Below, in pieces: positions 34,029-43,527 of a DNA stretch of 64,000 nucleotides. The position numbers and the translations under genes are program-made. This DNA is from Mycocentrospora acerina (lineage: Eukaryota > Ascomycota > Dothideomycetes > Pleosporales): assembly GCA_022701365.1 (NCBI GenBank), contig JAKUHH010000053.1, forward strand, positions 1,208 through 65,207, written 5' to 3'. Every line of letters starts with the position of its first letter. Position 1 is the stretch's first letter. The notes under the pieces were generated by a model. The model was not told the DNA's origin. It saw only the letters and a list, made by a program, of their open reading frames with translations, and searched no databases.

Positions 34029-36035
34029 TCACGACGCTTTTCCCGCTTCGAGCATCTCCCTCGCCCTCCCAGCCGCCTTTCTAGCCTCTCCAATCTCGAC
34101 GCGGCTCATCCCCATGCTCTCCAGATAAACGTCGAAGCTCCCGAGGATTTTCTCCAATCCTTGCTTCAAACACCCCCTCACCTGCTCCACTTGGGGCACT
34201 ATCCTCCTCTGCGCCTCGGGTTTGCCCTTGGTCTCGTAGTCGGACCAGTGAATCTCGGCAGTATCCATGTACTCTTCCAACTTAACAATGGCCGTGGTGA
34301 AGACGCGGATGATGCTCGGCACGCCCGCGTTGAAGCGGCCCAGTGCGTCTTCCCGGATGGAAAAGACGGCGAGGTTGGTGAGGGCAGTGACGGCGTTGCA
34401 GATGAGCGAGATGCGGGAGTAGGGTGCGCCAAGCACAACCAGGCTTGCGGTGCGGGCAAAGGAGCGGCGGAAGGGCGAGCCCAGAGGTGAGGCGACGAGT
34501 TTGCTGTAGTAGGATGAGACGGCGGATTCGGCGTGTTGAGCGCCTTGTTGTGCCTTTTGCATGCTTTTGTTGAGCGCTTCACGGCCGTAGGCTTGTTGTG
34601 CGCTGCCTGGGGTGCTCAGCTGCTTTGCTATGTCGCCGGTGACGGTCTCGACGAGCTCCCATTTGGAGCTTGGTTTCGGAGGAAGGACAGTGATTGGTTT
34701 GTCGTTTCTGAGCGGTTGGGCAATCTGTGGGACGAGATTGACGGGAGCAGGGGGTTCTGGGTTCCCTGTGGTGGATGGCGGGTTGTAGGCGGGATCGAGG
34801 CCGGTATTTATGCGCTCGATGAGGAGCCTGATTTCAGCGAGGCAGAGGTCGGTGGCTTGCTGGAAGGTGGGCGCTTTCTTGCGTTCGACCTCGCGGTAGA
34901 TTGTGGCGCGTCGGTCGGGGAAGGCGTGAGTGATGAGGGCTAGTTCCCAGAAGGCAATGGCCTAATCATGGTCAGTGTGTGTATATGTGCATGTATATGT
35001 GCATGTATATGTGCATGTATATGTGTATGTGCGCTGGGTCAAACCCATGAATTGTCGTGGCTTGCTTACCTTGACTGCGTCCTTTTTGGATTTGAGCCCG
35101 TTGAGCAGAGTTCCGTTGGGGTCGTTTGAATCGCTCGTGATGGGCTTGTCGTTCTTCAGGGGCTCCTGGGCAATGTACAAGTTGAAGGCCTCGTTGACAA
35201 ACTCCCACAAGAGCACGAGCAAGGTGCCCTCGACAAGGAAGCTGGCAACCAGTGGCAGAAAGGGGGCCAATCCAGTGGGTCTGGACGTCTTTGCCAGGCT
35301 GATGAAGTAGCGGCTGAAGTTGTAGTGGTGTTCCCACATGAGCTGGCGCAGGCCGGCAAAGTAGACGACGGACGCGGCCAGGGTGACGCACGAAGCGGTT
35401 ATGCCCGAGGCAACGACCATCTTGGACAGCTTCTTGACGAGGACGCGCCTGGGCTTGGGAGCGCGGACCAGGGCAGTGGCGGCGCCGTGTGGGGCGGGCG
35501 TGGTTGGGGCCATGGCGGGGATGGCAATGTTGTCGTAGTCGTTCCACAGGTGCAGGACGGTCTGGGCCAGGGCGAGGGCGAGGAAGAGGTAGCGCAGGAA
35601 GAGCGGGCGCTCGTTCAGCTTGAGGCGCTCGTGGGCGCGGCCAAAGTCGGTGTAGGCCAGCCTGGTGGAGCCGGGGCGCGACCAGACGTAGACCTCGTTG
35701 TAGAGCCAGGCGGAGAAGGAGTAGAAGGCGAGGGTGAGCAGGGTCGACTTGCGCACAAAGTACCGCTGGAAGGCCTCGGCGGGCGTCTGCGTGTGGCGGC
35801 GGCCGACGTGCCACTGGGCGACGCGGAGGACGTAGACGGCGAGGGCAGGGACGAAGAGCAGCAGGGCGCGCATGCCCGTGGGGCCAATGGGCAGCAGCAG
35901 CCACAGCAGGCTCTGGAACTCTCCCATCCAGCAGGCGACCAGGTAGCAGAGCAGCAGCGTGTATCTGCTGGCGCGGATGAAGCGCCGGTGCAGGGCGGGC
36001 GTCAGGTAGTCCTTGTACGGGCGCGTGTGCGCCAT
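34029..36035 (-). CDS. NDC1: Nuclear pore membrane nucleoporin Ndc1
   Basis: Two exons, 36035-35070 and 34961-34029, give 632 residues. Ndc1 anchors nuclear pore complexes and spindle pole bodies in the nuclear envelope. The N-terminal half has about six hydrophobic helices, among them YTLLLCYLVACWM, ALLLFVPALAVYVLRV, LFLALALAQTVLHL, ITASCVTLAASVVYFAGL and FLVEGTLLVLLWEF. The C-terminal half is soluble and helical, with FQQATDLCLAEIRLLIERIN and the pattern ending in SRVEIGEARKAAGRA. The 108-nt intron contains a tandem 12-base repeat. The first exon is very GC-rich. The gene converges with SCY1 over 303 bases and diverges from PEP12. Confidence 0.88.
34975..35031. repeat. Tandem 12-bp repeat inside the NDC1 intron
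   Basis: About four and a half copies of a TGTATATGTGCA-type unit fill roughly half of the single NDC1 intron, between the acceptor-side and donor-side sequences. Copy number changes would alter intron length without touching splice sites. Confidence 0.85.
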
Positions 36036-36040
36036 GACGG

Positions 36041-36595
36041 GCGTGTGTGCGTGTATGCGTCTATGTGTGTATATGTGTGTGTATATGTGTGTGTATGCGG
36101 GGGGGTGTATATGCGTCTATGTGTGCATATGTGTGTATATGTGCATATGTGTATGTATATACATATATACACTTAGACATATACGGGGAATTGAGACACA
36201 AGACACGCCCGACTTTGTTAAACAAACACCGCGCGCGGAGCTGCAGGATGATCCATTCGCCGACGCGAGGGCCCGTCCGCGTCACGTGCAGGCATTCGTC
36301 ATGCACGACATGCGCCAAGGTCCAGCTACCAGGCATACACCACCACTACTACTATCACTACCACTGTCACTGTCACTGCCACTGCCACTGCCACTGCCCC
36401 TACCACTACTACTGCCACTACTGCCACTACCACCACTGCCACTACAACATCACTGTGACTGTGACTGCGACTGCGACTGCGACTGCGACTGCGATTACGA
36501 CTGCGATTACGACTGCGACCAAGACTACGATTGCGATTACTATACCACAACTACTTCAACACTCCAACACTCCAACACTCCAACACTCCAACAAC
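36041..36595. repeat. Stacked simple repeats in the NDC1/PEP12 divergent promoter
   Basis: Almost the whole 563-base promoter is repetitive. From 36041 to 36172 it is TATGTG and TGTG repeat; from about 36341 to 36445 it is CACTAC and CACTGC hexamers; from about 36446 to 36540 it is GACTGC and GATTAC hexamers; and from 36558 to 36591 it is a CAACACTC octamer. Only 36175-36335 is unique sequence. The repeats lack stops in several frames, so long open frames run through them into PEP12. Confidence 0.85.
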
Positions 36596-36598
36596 ACC

Positions 36599-37492
36599 AT
36601 GTCCTTTCAGCGCTCCTCGGCCCTCGAGTCGCAGCCCACCACATGGCGCCGCGAAGACGACCCCCAGTACGCCGACGACCCCGAGTTCCGCGACTTTGCC
36701 AACAAGCTCTCCGACGACCTGTTTGGCCTCACCCGCAACGTCGGCCGCCTGTCGCAGGAGCTCACCAAGCTCGGCACCAAGCACGAGACGGCCCGCGTGC
36801 GCGAGCGCGTCAAGAGCACCGTCGAGGAGACGTCGGACAAGTTCAAGGAGATTGGCGAGGGCCTGAAGAAGATTACCACATGGCCTGACGTTGGGGTGCG
36901 CGCCTCCGTTTCCCAGCCAGTAACCGCTTTGAATGAAAGTGAGCTAATGTGTTTTTGTTTTGTCGTATAGCCCTCGCAAAAGTTCACCCAGTCCAAGCTC
37001 AGCCGCGAGTTCAAGGCCTCGCTCACGGAATTCCAGCAGCTCCAGAAACAGGCGATTGAAAAGGAAAAGGCCTCGGCCTCGGCTGCCCGCGCCGCCCTCC
37101 AGGACACCAGCTCGCCCAGCGAAGAGCGCGGCGAATTCGGCCAGCAGCAGCAGCAGGAGCAGGAGCAGCTGCGCCTTGCCAACCAAAACGACGTCGACTT
37201 CCAGGAGTCGCTCATCATTGAGCGCGAGTCGGAAATTCGCAACATTGAGCAGTCGGTCGGCGAGCTGAATGAGCTGTTCCGTGACGTGGCCCACATGGTG
37301 CATGAGCAGGGCGCCCAGCTCGATGTGATTGAGGAGAATGTCGAGGTGACGCATGATGCGTCGCGGGGTGCACACGTCAACCTGAAGCAGGCGAGCAACT
37401 ACCAGAAGAGCGCGAGAAGCAAGGCCTGCATCCTGCTGCTTATCCTGGCCATTGTTCTGGTCATTATCATCCTAGCCGTTGTACTCGACTAA
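36599..37492 (+). CDS. PEP12: Endosomal Qa-SNARE, syntaxin Pep12
   Basis: Two exons, 36599-36895 and 36971-37492, give 272 residues. Pep12 is the t-SNARE for fusion of Golgi-derived vesicles with late endosomes. Residues 1-130 form the N-terminal helical domain, a Gln run lies near 157-161, and the SNARE helix spans about 178-240 with the ionic-layer glutamine at 212 (VHEQGAQLD). A C-terminal anchor, ILLLILAIVLVIIILAVV, fills 253-270. The frame is open far upstream because of promoter repeats, but the conserved N-terminus starts at the ATG at 36599, directly after the octamer repeat. Confidence 0.92.
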
Positions 37493-37769
37493 TCTCTTGT
37501 CACTGCTCGGGTCGTCATCATCCTGACTGTTGTACTCGACTAATATTTTTTACTTTGTTTTACTTTGACGTCATGATTCCGCATATTCACTCACGTCCGT
37601 CACATTTTGGGGGAAAGCAAGGCAAGGCAAGGCAAGGAGGGGATAATACCACGGCGCAGCATATGGCGTCTTTTTGTTTCAACATGTATTTAATTACGGA
37701 TTACCATTCTCATCACCCATCATCGCCCATCGTCACCCATCGTCACCCATCATCCTTGATCCATGTCGT

Positions 37770-38966
37770 CTATGCGCTAACCACGGGCTCGCCGTTTGCG
37801 TCAATTAGACTCTCCTCGGTCCTAATGGGGCCCTCGCCAACACCAGTCAAGATGATCCTGCTGACACCCTCCTCCAACAGCGTAATGGCAACACCCACAT
37901 CGCTCTTGACCCTCTCCAGCGCCTCGGCATTGCTCTCAACAGCTGCACCCCTCTGTCCAGCCCAGCCCTCCTTGTCGGCCAGAATCGTCTTGAACAGGCC
38001 GGCAACGTGCTTCTCATTCTCCTCTAGGTAGTAGACGACGGCGTTGGGGCCGGCATCAAACGTGTAGGCGGCAATAATCTTGCCCGCAGCGGCATTGATC
38101 GACTCGACCACCTTGATGGCGGCGCGCGACACATCGTTGAGGTAGAAGATGGGCGGGAAGGTGTCGAGGCAGGTGGCGTGGAAAGAGTTGCTGTCCATCA
38201 TGGTCGTCTTTCCAAACGCCTCAAAGTCCTTGTCGAGAATGGCCTGCTGCATCTCCTTCATCCGCCTGGGCACCGTCTCGGTGGCGCGCGAGGCAAACAG
38301 CGACGACGTGGCAACCGTCGTCTGCATGCCCGTCGTGCTCGACACGCCCTTTTTGGCGGCACTCACGACCAGGATGACGGCGCGCATGTTTGGCCAGTGG
38401 CTCGCCGGCGCCACCTCAAAGGCCTGGCTGTCTGAGCCGTCGGCGGCAGATCCCTGCTCCCAGCCCACGTAGCCGCCAAACAGACTCCTGCACGCCGAGC
38501 CCGAGCCCTGGCGCGCAATGCGGGACAGCTCGGTTGGGGACGACGGCAGCTCGTACAGGTTGGCAATGGCGCGGACCAAGGCAGCAAAGCCTGCTGCGCT
38601 ACTCGCCAGGCCCGCCGCCGTGGGGAAGTTGTTCTCGGACACGATCCTCAGCGGCAGATCAGCCAGCTTGGGCAGGCTCGCATCCTGGTCCTCGACCTTT
38701 TTCCGCAGCGCGCGCAGCTCGCGGAAACAGGCCTGTGTGCGGGCGCCCGAGACGTCCTGCGAGTCGCCGTTTAGCAGCAGCGAGTCGGCGGCGGGGTATG
38801 AGGCCGAGCACGAGGCGGTGGTGTGGGTGCGGAGGTCGGATTGGGCGAGGGTGACGCTGAGGGACGAGTTGGTGGGCAGGTTGAGCTTGGGGTCGCGCTT
38901 GCCCCAGTATTTGATGACGGCGATGTTGACGGGGGCGGTGGTGCTGGCGCGGTGGATGTCGGACAT
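37770..38966 (-). CDS. MVD1: Mevalonate diphosphate decarboxylase
   Basis: A single-exon GHMP-family enzyme of 398 residues. It decarboxylates mevalonate diphosphate to isopentenyl diphosphate with ATP, the last step of the mevalonate route to sterols. The substrate-binding KYWGKRD is at 19-25, the phosphate loop NNFPTAAGLASSAAG at 112-126, RQGSGSACRS at 152-161, and the catalytic Asp is 304 in TFDAGPNA. Length equals that of fungal orthologues. The gene has no intron and is strongly GC-rich. It converges with PEP12 over 277 bases and is divergent from CYC3. Confidence 0.97.
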   Translation of the reverse strand: MSDIHRASTTAPVNIAVIKYWGKRDPKLNLPTNSSLSVTLAQSDLRTHTTASCSASYPAADSLLLNGDSQDVSGARTQACFRELRALRKKVEDQDASLPKLADLPLRIVSENNFPTAAGLASSAAGFAALVRAIANLYELPSSPTELSRIARQGSGSACRSLFGGYVGWEQGSAADGSDSQAFEVAPASHWPNMRAVILVVSAAKKGVSSTTGMQTTVATSSLFASRATETVPRRMKEMQQAILDKDFEAFGKTTMMDSNSFHATCLDTFPPIFYLNDVSRAAIKVVESINAAAGKIIAAYTFDAGPNAVVYYLEENEKHVAGLFKTILADKEGWAGQRGAAVESNAEALERVKSDVGVAITLLEEGVSRIILTGVGEGPIRTEESLIDANGEPVVSA

Positions 38967-39499
38967 TTTGATATTGTTGTTATTGTTGTTGTTACTATTG
39001 TGGTGGTGGTGTTGGTTGTTACTGCTGTTGTGGTGGTGGTTGTAACTATGGTGGTGGTGGTGGGGGAGGTTTGTTTATGATATGCAGGGTCTTTTGAGTG
39101 GGAATGCAATGCCAACGTCAATGTCAACTAGTAAGTCAATAACAATAATAAAAATAATAATAATAATAATAGTAGTAGCAACAAAACGTCAACAACAGTC
39201 ACAATGCCATGTATATACACACGCCACAAGGGCCCTCGACCCCCTTACTCCCTTTTGCAGCGCCCTTCCAATTGCAGCAGCAGTGCCGCAAACTGCATTG
39301 CGGCGCCGAGTGCTCCACCATCCGTGCCATGGCAGTTTCACGCCCGCCCGCCAATCACACGCCATGGCATTCCGCGACTCGCCCTCGACTTTTTCCCATT
39401 CGTCATATCCTTGCCATTCGTCACATCACGTCTGCCCTCCCCAAAGCACAAGGCACAAAGCACGCGCATCGCATCGCATCACATCCCCCGCCCGCAGCA
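38967..39499. other. MVD1/CYC3 divergent promoter with TTG/GTG and AAT repeats
   Basis: A 533-base divergent gap. From 38972 to 39066, right at the MVD1 start, it is an imperfect TTG/GTG trinucleotide tract (CAA/CAC on the coding strand). From 39138 to 39179 there is an AAT/AGT tract. The remainder, 39200-39499, is the CYC3 leader; its frame is open upstream to 39209 but the protein family begins at 39500. Confidence 0.7.
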
Positions 39500-40327
39500 A
39501 TGGCCTCAAACGACAACCCCGCCGAAGTCTGCCCCGTCGACCACAAGACGCGCGAGGCCTGGCTCGCCCAAGCCCGCGCTCAGAACCCCAACGCCGCACC
39601 GCCCAACCCGCACGCATCCATGTCCGCCGCCGCCGCCGCCGCAACACCACCATCCTCTTCTTCCTCCTCCTCCTCTTCTCCCGTGCAAGCCTCGTGCGAC
39701 TCCTCCTCGCTCGACCAAAGCCCCTCATCCCCGGCCCCCACCACTGCCACCACCCTCGTCGCCGCCCAACGCCTCGCCACCGACCGCGAAATAAGCTCCA
39801 TCCCGCGCGCCCTCCCATCCTCGCCCCCCTCCTCTGCGCGCCCCGCAAACAACGAGCGCGACACCCCCGCCGACGCCAAAACAGGCAACTGGATCTACCC
39901 CTCTGAGCGCATGTTCTTCGATGCCATGGCACGCAAGCAATTCGCCCCCTCGGCCACAGACATGTCGACCATTGTCCCCATCCACAACGCCGTCAACGAG
40001 CGCGCCTGGCACGAAATCAAAGCCTGGGAGGCAAATCGCGGCGCCGAGTCGTGCGGCGGCCCACGCCTCGAGTCCTTTTCCGGCCTCAGCACCAGCCTGA
40101 CGCCCCGCGCCCGCTGGAAGACGCTCATGGGCTACCAGCCGCCCTTTGACCGCCACGACTGGGTCGTTGATCGCTGCGGCACAAAGATTGACTACGTCAT
40201 TGACTTTTATGCTGGTCGTGACGAAAAAGTCAAGGGCAAGGAGTTAAACTTTTACCTTGACGTAAGGCCAAAGTTGAATTCGCTCGAGGGGGTTAAAATG
40301 AGGATTGCCCGATGGTGGGGGTTTTGA
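39500..40327 (+). CDS. CYC3: Cytochrome c heme lyase (holocytochrome c synthase)
   Basis: A single-exon protein of 275 residues. It attaches heme covalently to apocytochrome c in the mitochondrial intermembrane space. A Cys-Pro-Val heme-binding motif is at residues 11-13, followed by a Ser, Pro and Ala rich linker with about ten serines in a row. The catalytic domain follows: NWIYPSERMFFDAM, then PIHNAVNERAWHEIKAWE with the heme-ligating His, then PFDRHDWVVDRCG and the C-terminal FYLDVRPKLNSLEGVKMR. I start at 39500 because upstream in-frame sequence has no family match and the CPV motif belongs near the N-terminus. Confidence 0.94.
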   Translation: MASNDNPAEVCPVDHKTREAWLAQARAQNPNAAPPNPHASMSAAAAAATPPSSSSSSSSSPVQASCDSSSLDQSPSSPAPTTATTLVAAQRLATDREISSIPRALPSSPPSSARPANNERDTPADAKTGNWIYPSERMFFDAMARKQFAPSATDMSTIVPIHNAVNERAWHEIKAWEANRGAESCGGPRLESFSGLSTSLTPRARWKTLMGYQPPFDRHDWVVDRCGTKIDYVIDFYAGRDEKVKGKELNFYLDVRPKLNSLEGVKMRIARWWGF

Positions 40328-40861
40328 ATCATCCATATTATTCATTGGCTTTGCTTGGTTTGGTTTGTTTGGTTTCCATGAAGCGTGTACGATATGATAT
40401 GATATCATCTGCTATGATTTGACATGATGATGTATATGATGGCATGATGTAAAATGACTAAAAGCGGAGTAGACTGTTGTAAGATGTAACATGGTTTTAT
40501 CATAAAGTAGAGAAGAAATCCCTCGTTTCACAAGAATAGAAGAGAAGAAGAGAATAGAAGAGAAGAGAAGAGAGGAAGAGAAGAGGATTCATTCCATAAA
40601 GAATAGGAGAGAAGAATTGTATCATAAACACCTCATACGCCTTGCCTTGGCTTGTCTCGCAAAACAACACAACACAACATGACATGATATCTTCATCCAT
40701 CCATCCATCCATCCATGCACAATCACACTTCTAATTAACCCCCCATTCATCACTCATACACACTCACACATGCACATGCACATGCACATGCACATGCACA
40801 TGTACATGTACATGCACACACTTTCCATGTATCAATCCCTCCCCTTACAGTCAAACAAAAC
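40328..40861. repeat. Repeat-dense convergent gap between CYC3 and HLJ1
   Basis: Four different simple repeats share 534 bases: GATAT/CATGAT words at 40384-40450, AGAAG purine repeats at 40532-40587, an ATCC tetramer at 40694-40715 and a TGCACA hexamer at 40771-40820. No gene is seen. The purine tract would form part of one or both 3' untranslated regions. Confidence 0.75.
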
Positions 40862-42006
40862 TTAAACAGGCAACCCCATCTGCCTCATCTTCTTACAATT
40901 CTTCATGTCCAGATTCCGTGCCCTCTCCATGGCCTCCTCATCCACAAAGAACCACCCCTGTGCATCCTGAATCATCCTACTTTGATGCACCTTTTCATTG
41001 TGGCACCGCACACTAACCGCATTCACATACTGATTCTCGGCCGTTTCGTCCAGCTTCCGCCACTTTTTGGGATTGTAGTCGTGCACTTCGGCGGGGTTGA
41101 CAAAATAGTGCACCTTGAGGCGTGTCGACACCCGCTCCAGCGTGTTTGGTTTGCGCGGTTGTTCAAAGACGAGCGAGGGGCCCGAGGGCGTCGACGAGCC
41201 GGAGAAGAGCGATGAGAGCAAGGGGAGGATGAAGAGGAAGAGCAGCGGGAGGAGGTTGGAAATGGCACTGCCAATCCCTGGCGCGGGCTCGGAGCCGGGC
41301 GGTTGTGCGGTGCCGGGGCGTCTGCGTGGTCGTCCGCCGCCGAATTGGTGTACACGTACGCCAGGGCCGCCGCCGAGGTTGAAGACGAAGCCTGGTCCTG
41401 TGTCGAAGCCGCCTGTTTGCATCTGTCAGCCTGTCTGCTCAATACGTCCAACACGCAACATCAACATGTCCGACAACTACAAGACGTACCAAACGGACCC
41501 CCAAACCCTCCGCCAAAGAACTGCCTGAACAATTCTTCCGGCGTCATCTCCTCCTGGAAGCCTGGTCTCCCCCCTCCGCCCCGTGCAAAGTTGCCAAACG
41601 GACCCGCACCGCCGCCGCCCGCGCCCGCCGTGTTTGGGTTGAACCTCGCGTCTGGATCGCCGCCAAACGAGTCGTACTTTTTCTTCTTGTCCGGGTCCGA
41701 CAGCACCTGGAAGGCCTTTGCAACGAGCTTAAAGGCCTCGTCGGCGCCGTCGTAGCCGTTCTTGTCGGGATGTGTCAGCAGCGACAGCTTGCGGTAGGCC
41801 TTTTTGATGTCGCTGTCCGAACATGTCGTCTTGACCTCCTCGAGCCCCAGGATCTCGTAGTAGGCCGTCGCTCCGCAGCGCTTGATCCGTATCACGGCCG
41901 CCTTTTGCTCGACTGTGAATGCCCGGCCAGAGCTGCCGTCGTGGTGTTGGCGGCTGCGCGCATCGCCGCTTCCCTGCGGTTGTGCGCCGCTGGCCTTGCC
42001 CGACAT
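40862..42006 (-). CDS. HLJ1: ER-membrane J-domain protein (Hlj1/DNAJB12 type)
   Basis: Two exons, 42006-41490 and 41412-40862, give 355 residues. Proteins of this type recruit Hsp70 to the cytosolic face of the ER for degradation of misfolded membrane proteins. The J domain spans about 48-114 with the HPD motif at 79-81. A Gly and Phe rich stretch follows, interrupted by the intron. One membrane helix, LLPLLFLFILPLLSSLF, lies at about 226-242. The C-terminal part, with KVHYFVNPAEV and GWFFVDEEAMERARNLDM, matches the DUF1977 region of this subfamily. It is divergent from the AIM19-like gene. Confidence 0.92.
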
Positions 42007-42523
42007 GTTGTTTGGTGGAGAGGCAGGGATATGGTGGTTGTCGTGGCCGTGGTAATCGTGGGGTTCGTCGTACTATTCCTGGTCTTTGGCGGGCGCGGCG
42101 TCGAGAATCCAGCAGTCGCGAGTCCGAGGCGCTACTCCAGCAGTTGCTATTATTATTACTGCTGCTAACACTGCTGCTACTTTCACCGAGGCTGCGGCCA
42201 CAATCGTCGTCGTTGTCGTTGTCGTCGATGCGCGGGCGCAATACGTTGCGGACAGTGCGGGCGGGTTGGGTCGTGTGGATCGCCGGCCGTTGTTGCTGGA
42301 CCGTCGAGGCCACTTGCACTTTCCCAGACCAGAATGCAGGGATCAGCCAAACCCCAACACCAACGTCATGCCCGCCCTCGTCCAGAACCATTGATTCTCG
42401 TGTCCTATCCTTTTCAACACACACCAACGCCCGTACATGTACACACACATATATATATCTACGTATAAATAATAAGCATACAAATTCACGCCCATCAATA
42501 CACCCAACCTCAACCTCCTCATC
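42007..42523. promoter_or_regulatory. HLJ1/AIM19-like divergent promoter
   Basis: A 517-base gap with GTG/TCG-type imperfect trinucleotides near 42030-42220 and a short ATAT/CACA tract near 42440-42475. No separate gene is seen. No individual factor site is certain. Confidence 0.45.
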
Positions 42524-43195
42524 ATGGCCGCCGTCAAACAATCCACTCTGCAGTCCCTGCGAAACTGGGGAGGTACGTCTCTACCCACGCCCAATCTGTT
42601 ACTCCTCACGTGCCCGGTACCCCATCCCCAACATGCACCTTGTAAAAAAAAACATCCAACACAATTACTCACTACTCATTGCTCATTGCTCACTCTCTCC
42701 TCAGAAAACTCGGTGCCCCCCACCCTCCTCGCCACCCTCATCACAGCCCAGCATGCCCGTCCCTTCCAGCCTCTCCCCATGATGTTTGCCCCCGTCCTGC
42801 TCTTCTCCTCCTACCTCAACCTGAGCAACTACAAGACCGACGCTGCCGGCATTACTGCCGCCTGGAGTGGCCTGTATGGGCTCTTGGCCCTGCGGAGAAG
42901 TCAGGTATGTTTTTTTTTTCCTCTTCGTCCTTTAATACATCTATCTATACATATCTTACCATGTTTTGCTCTGCTTTGCTTCAATTATCCATCATATCAT
43001 GTCATGTCATGTCATGTCTTGGAAGAAGAAGAAGAGGAAGAATGCAAGTTGACAGCGTGGTAGCAACTCAGGAACAAACTCACCGTGCGTGGGTTCGTGA
43101 GGGGAGGGTCATTGGCACTTTGTGCTGTAAATGTCGTGGGCTGTGGGTTGGCGTATACGTTTGGAAAGAGGGAGAAGGAGGAGAGCGCGGCTTGA
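42524..43195 (+). CDS. AIM19: AIM19-like small mitochondrial membrane protein
   Basis: Three exons, 42524-42572, 42705-42904 and 43064-43195, give 126 residues; no single frame shows the whole protein. The acceptor at 43063 is chosen because it continues in phase as QLRNKLTVRGFVRGGS and ends at a stop at 43193. Hydrophobic segments lie at about 42-58 (FAPVLLFSSYLNL), 64-80 (GITAAWSGLYGLLAL) and 96-114. The AWSGLYGLLALRRS stretch and overall pattern resemble Aim19, a mitochondrial protein of unknown role named from a yeast inheritance screen. The gene symbol is tentative. Confidence 0.65.
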
Positions 43196-43460
43196 GGAAT
43201 TGGCAAGCTCTCATTTTACTGTAAAATTATACTCTTGTATTCCTAGACTGGCATGTAAGAAATGCTATGCACATCAAAATTCGACACATGACCCTCTTCA
43301 TGAATGCAAGTTCCAATCGCTACATGACCCAATATACTCCATAACCTTATGCATGTCTAGACAACGTTACCAAAACTCCCCTATCCTGTCCTATCCCTTC
43401 TTTGTGAATAATGACCCAAACGCCCTAGTAAATCAAAATGCACATTGCCTCTTCTTCTTC

Positions 43461-43527
43461 ATCATCATCTCTTCCCCCCTCTCTTCCTCTCTCTCTCTCT
43501 TCCTCTCTCTCTCTCTTCCTCTCTCTC
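43461..43527. repeat. CT tract abutting the UFD2 stop codon
   Basis: An almost pure CT tract (GA on the UFD2 coding strand) begins directly at the base after the UFD2 stop codon and runs about 65 bases into its 3' region. The repeat ends precisely where coding sequence begins. Confidence 0.85.

Noticed and set aside
35325..36176. 283-codon plus-strand frame opposite NDC1
   Set aside because: It is antisense to the GC-rich NDC1 first exon and has only Gly, Ala and Glu low complexity.
36013..36888. Plus-strand frame with Asp-Cys repeats across the NDC1/PEP12 promoter
   Set aside because: It is the translation of GACTGC hexamers and Tyr-Val-Cys microsatellites; the PEP12 protein lies in another frame and begins at 36599.
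41729..42541. 270-codon minus-strand frame over HLJ1 exon 1 and its promoter
   Set aside because: It lies out of frame with the J domain and is Arg-rich shadow sequence.
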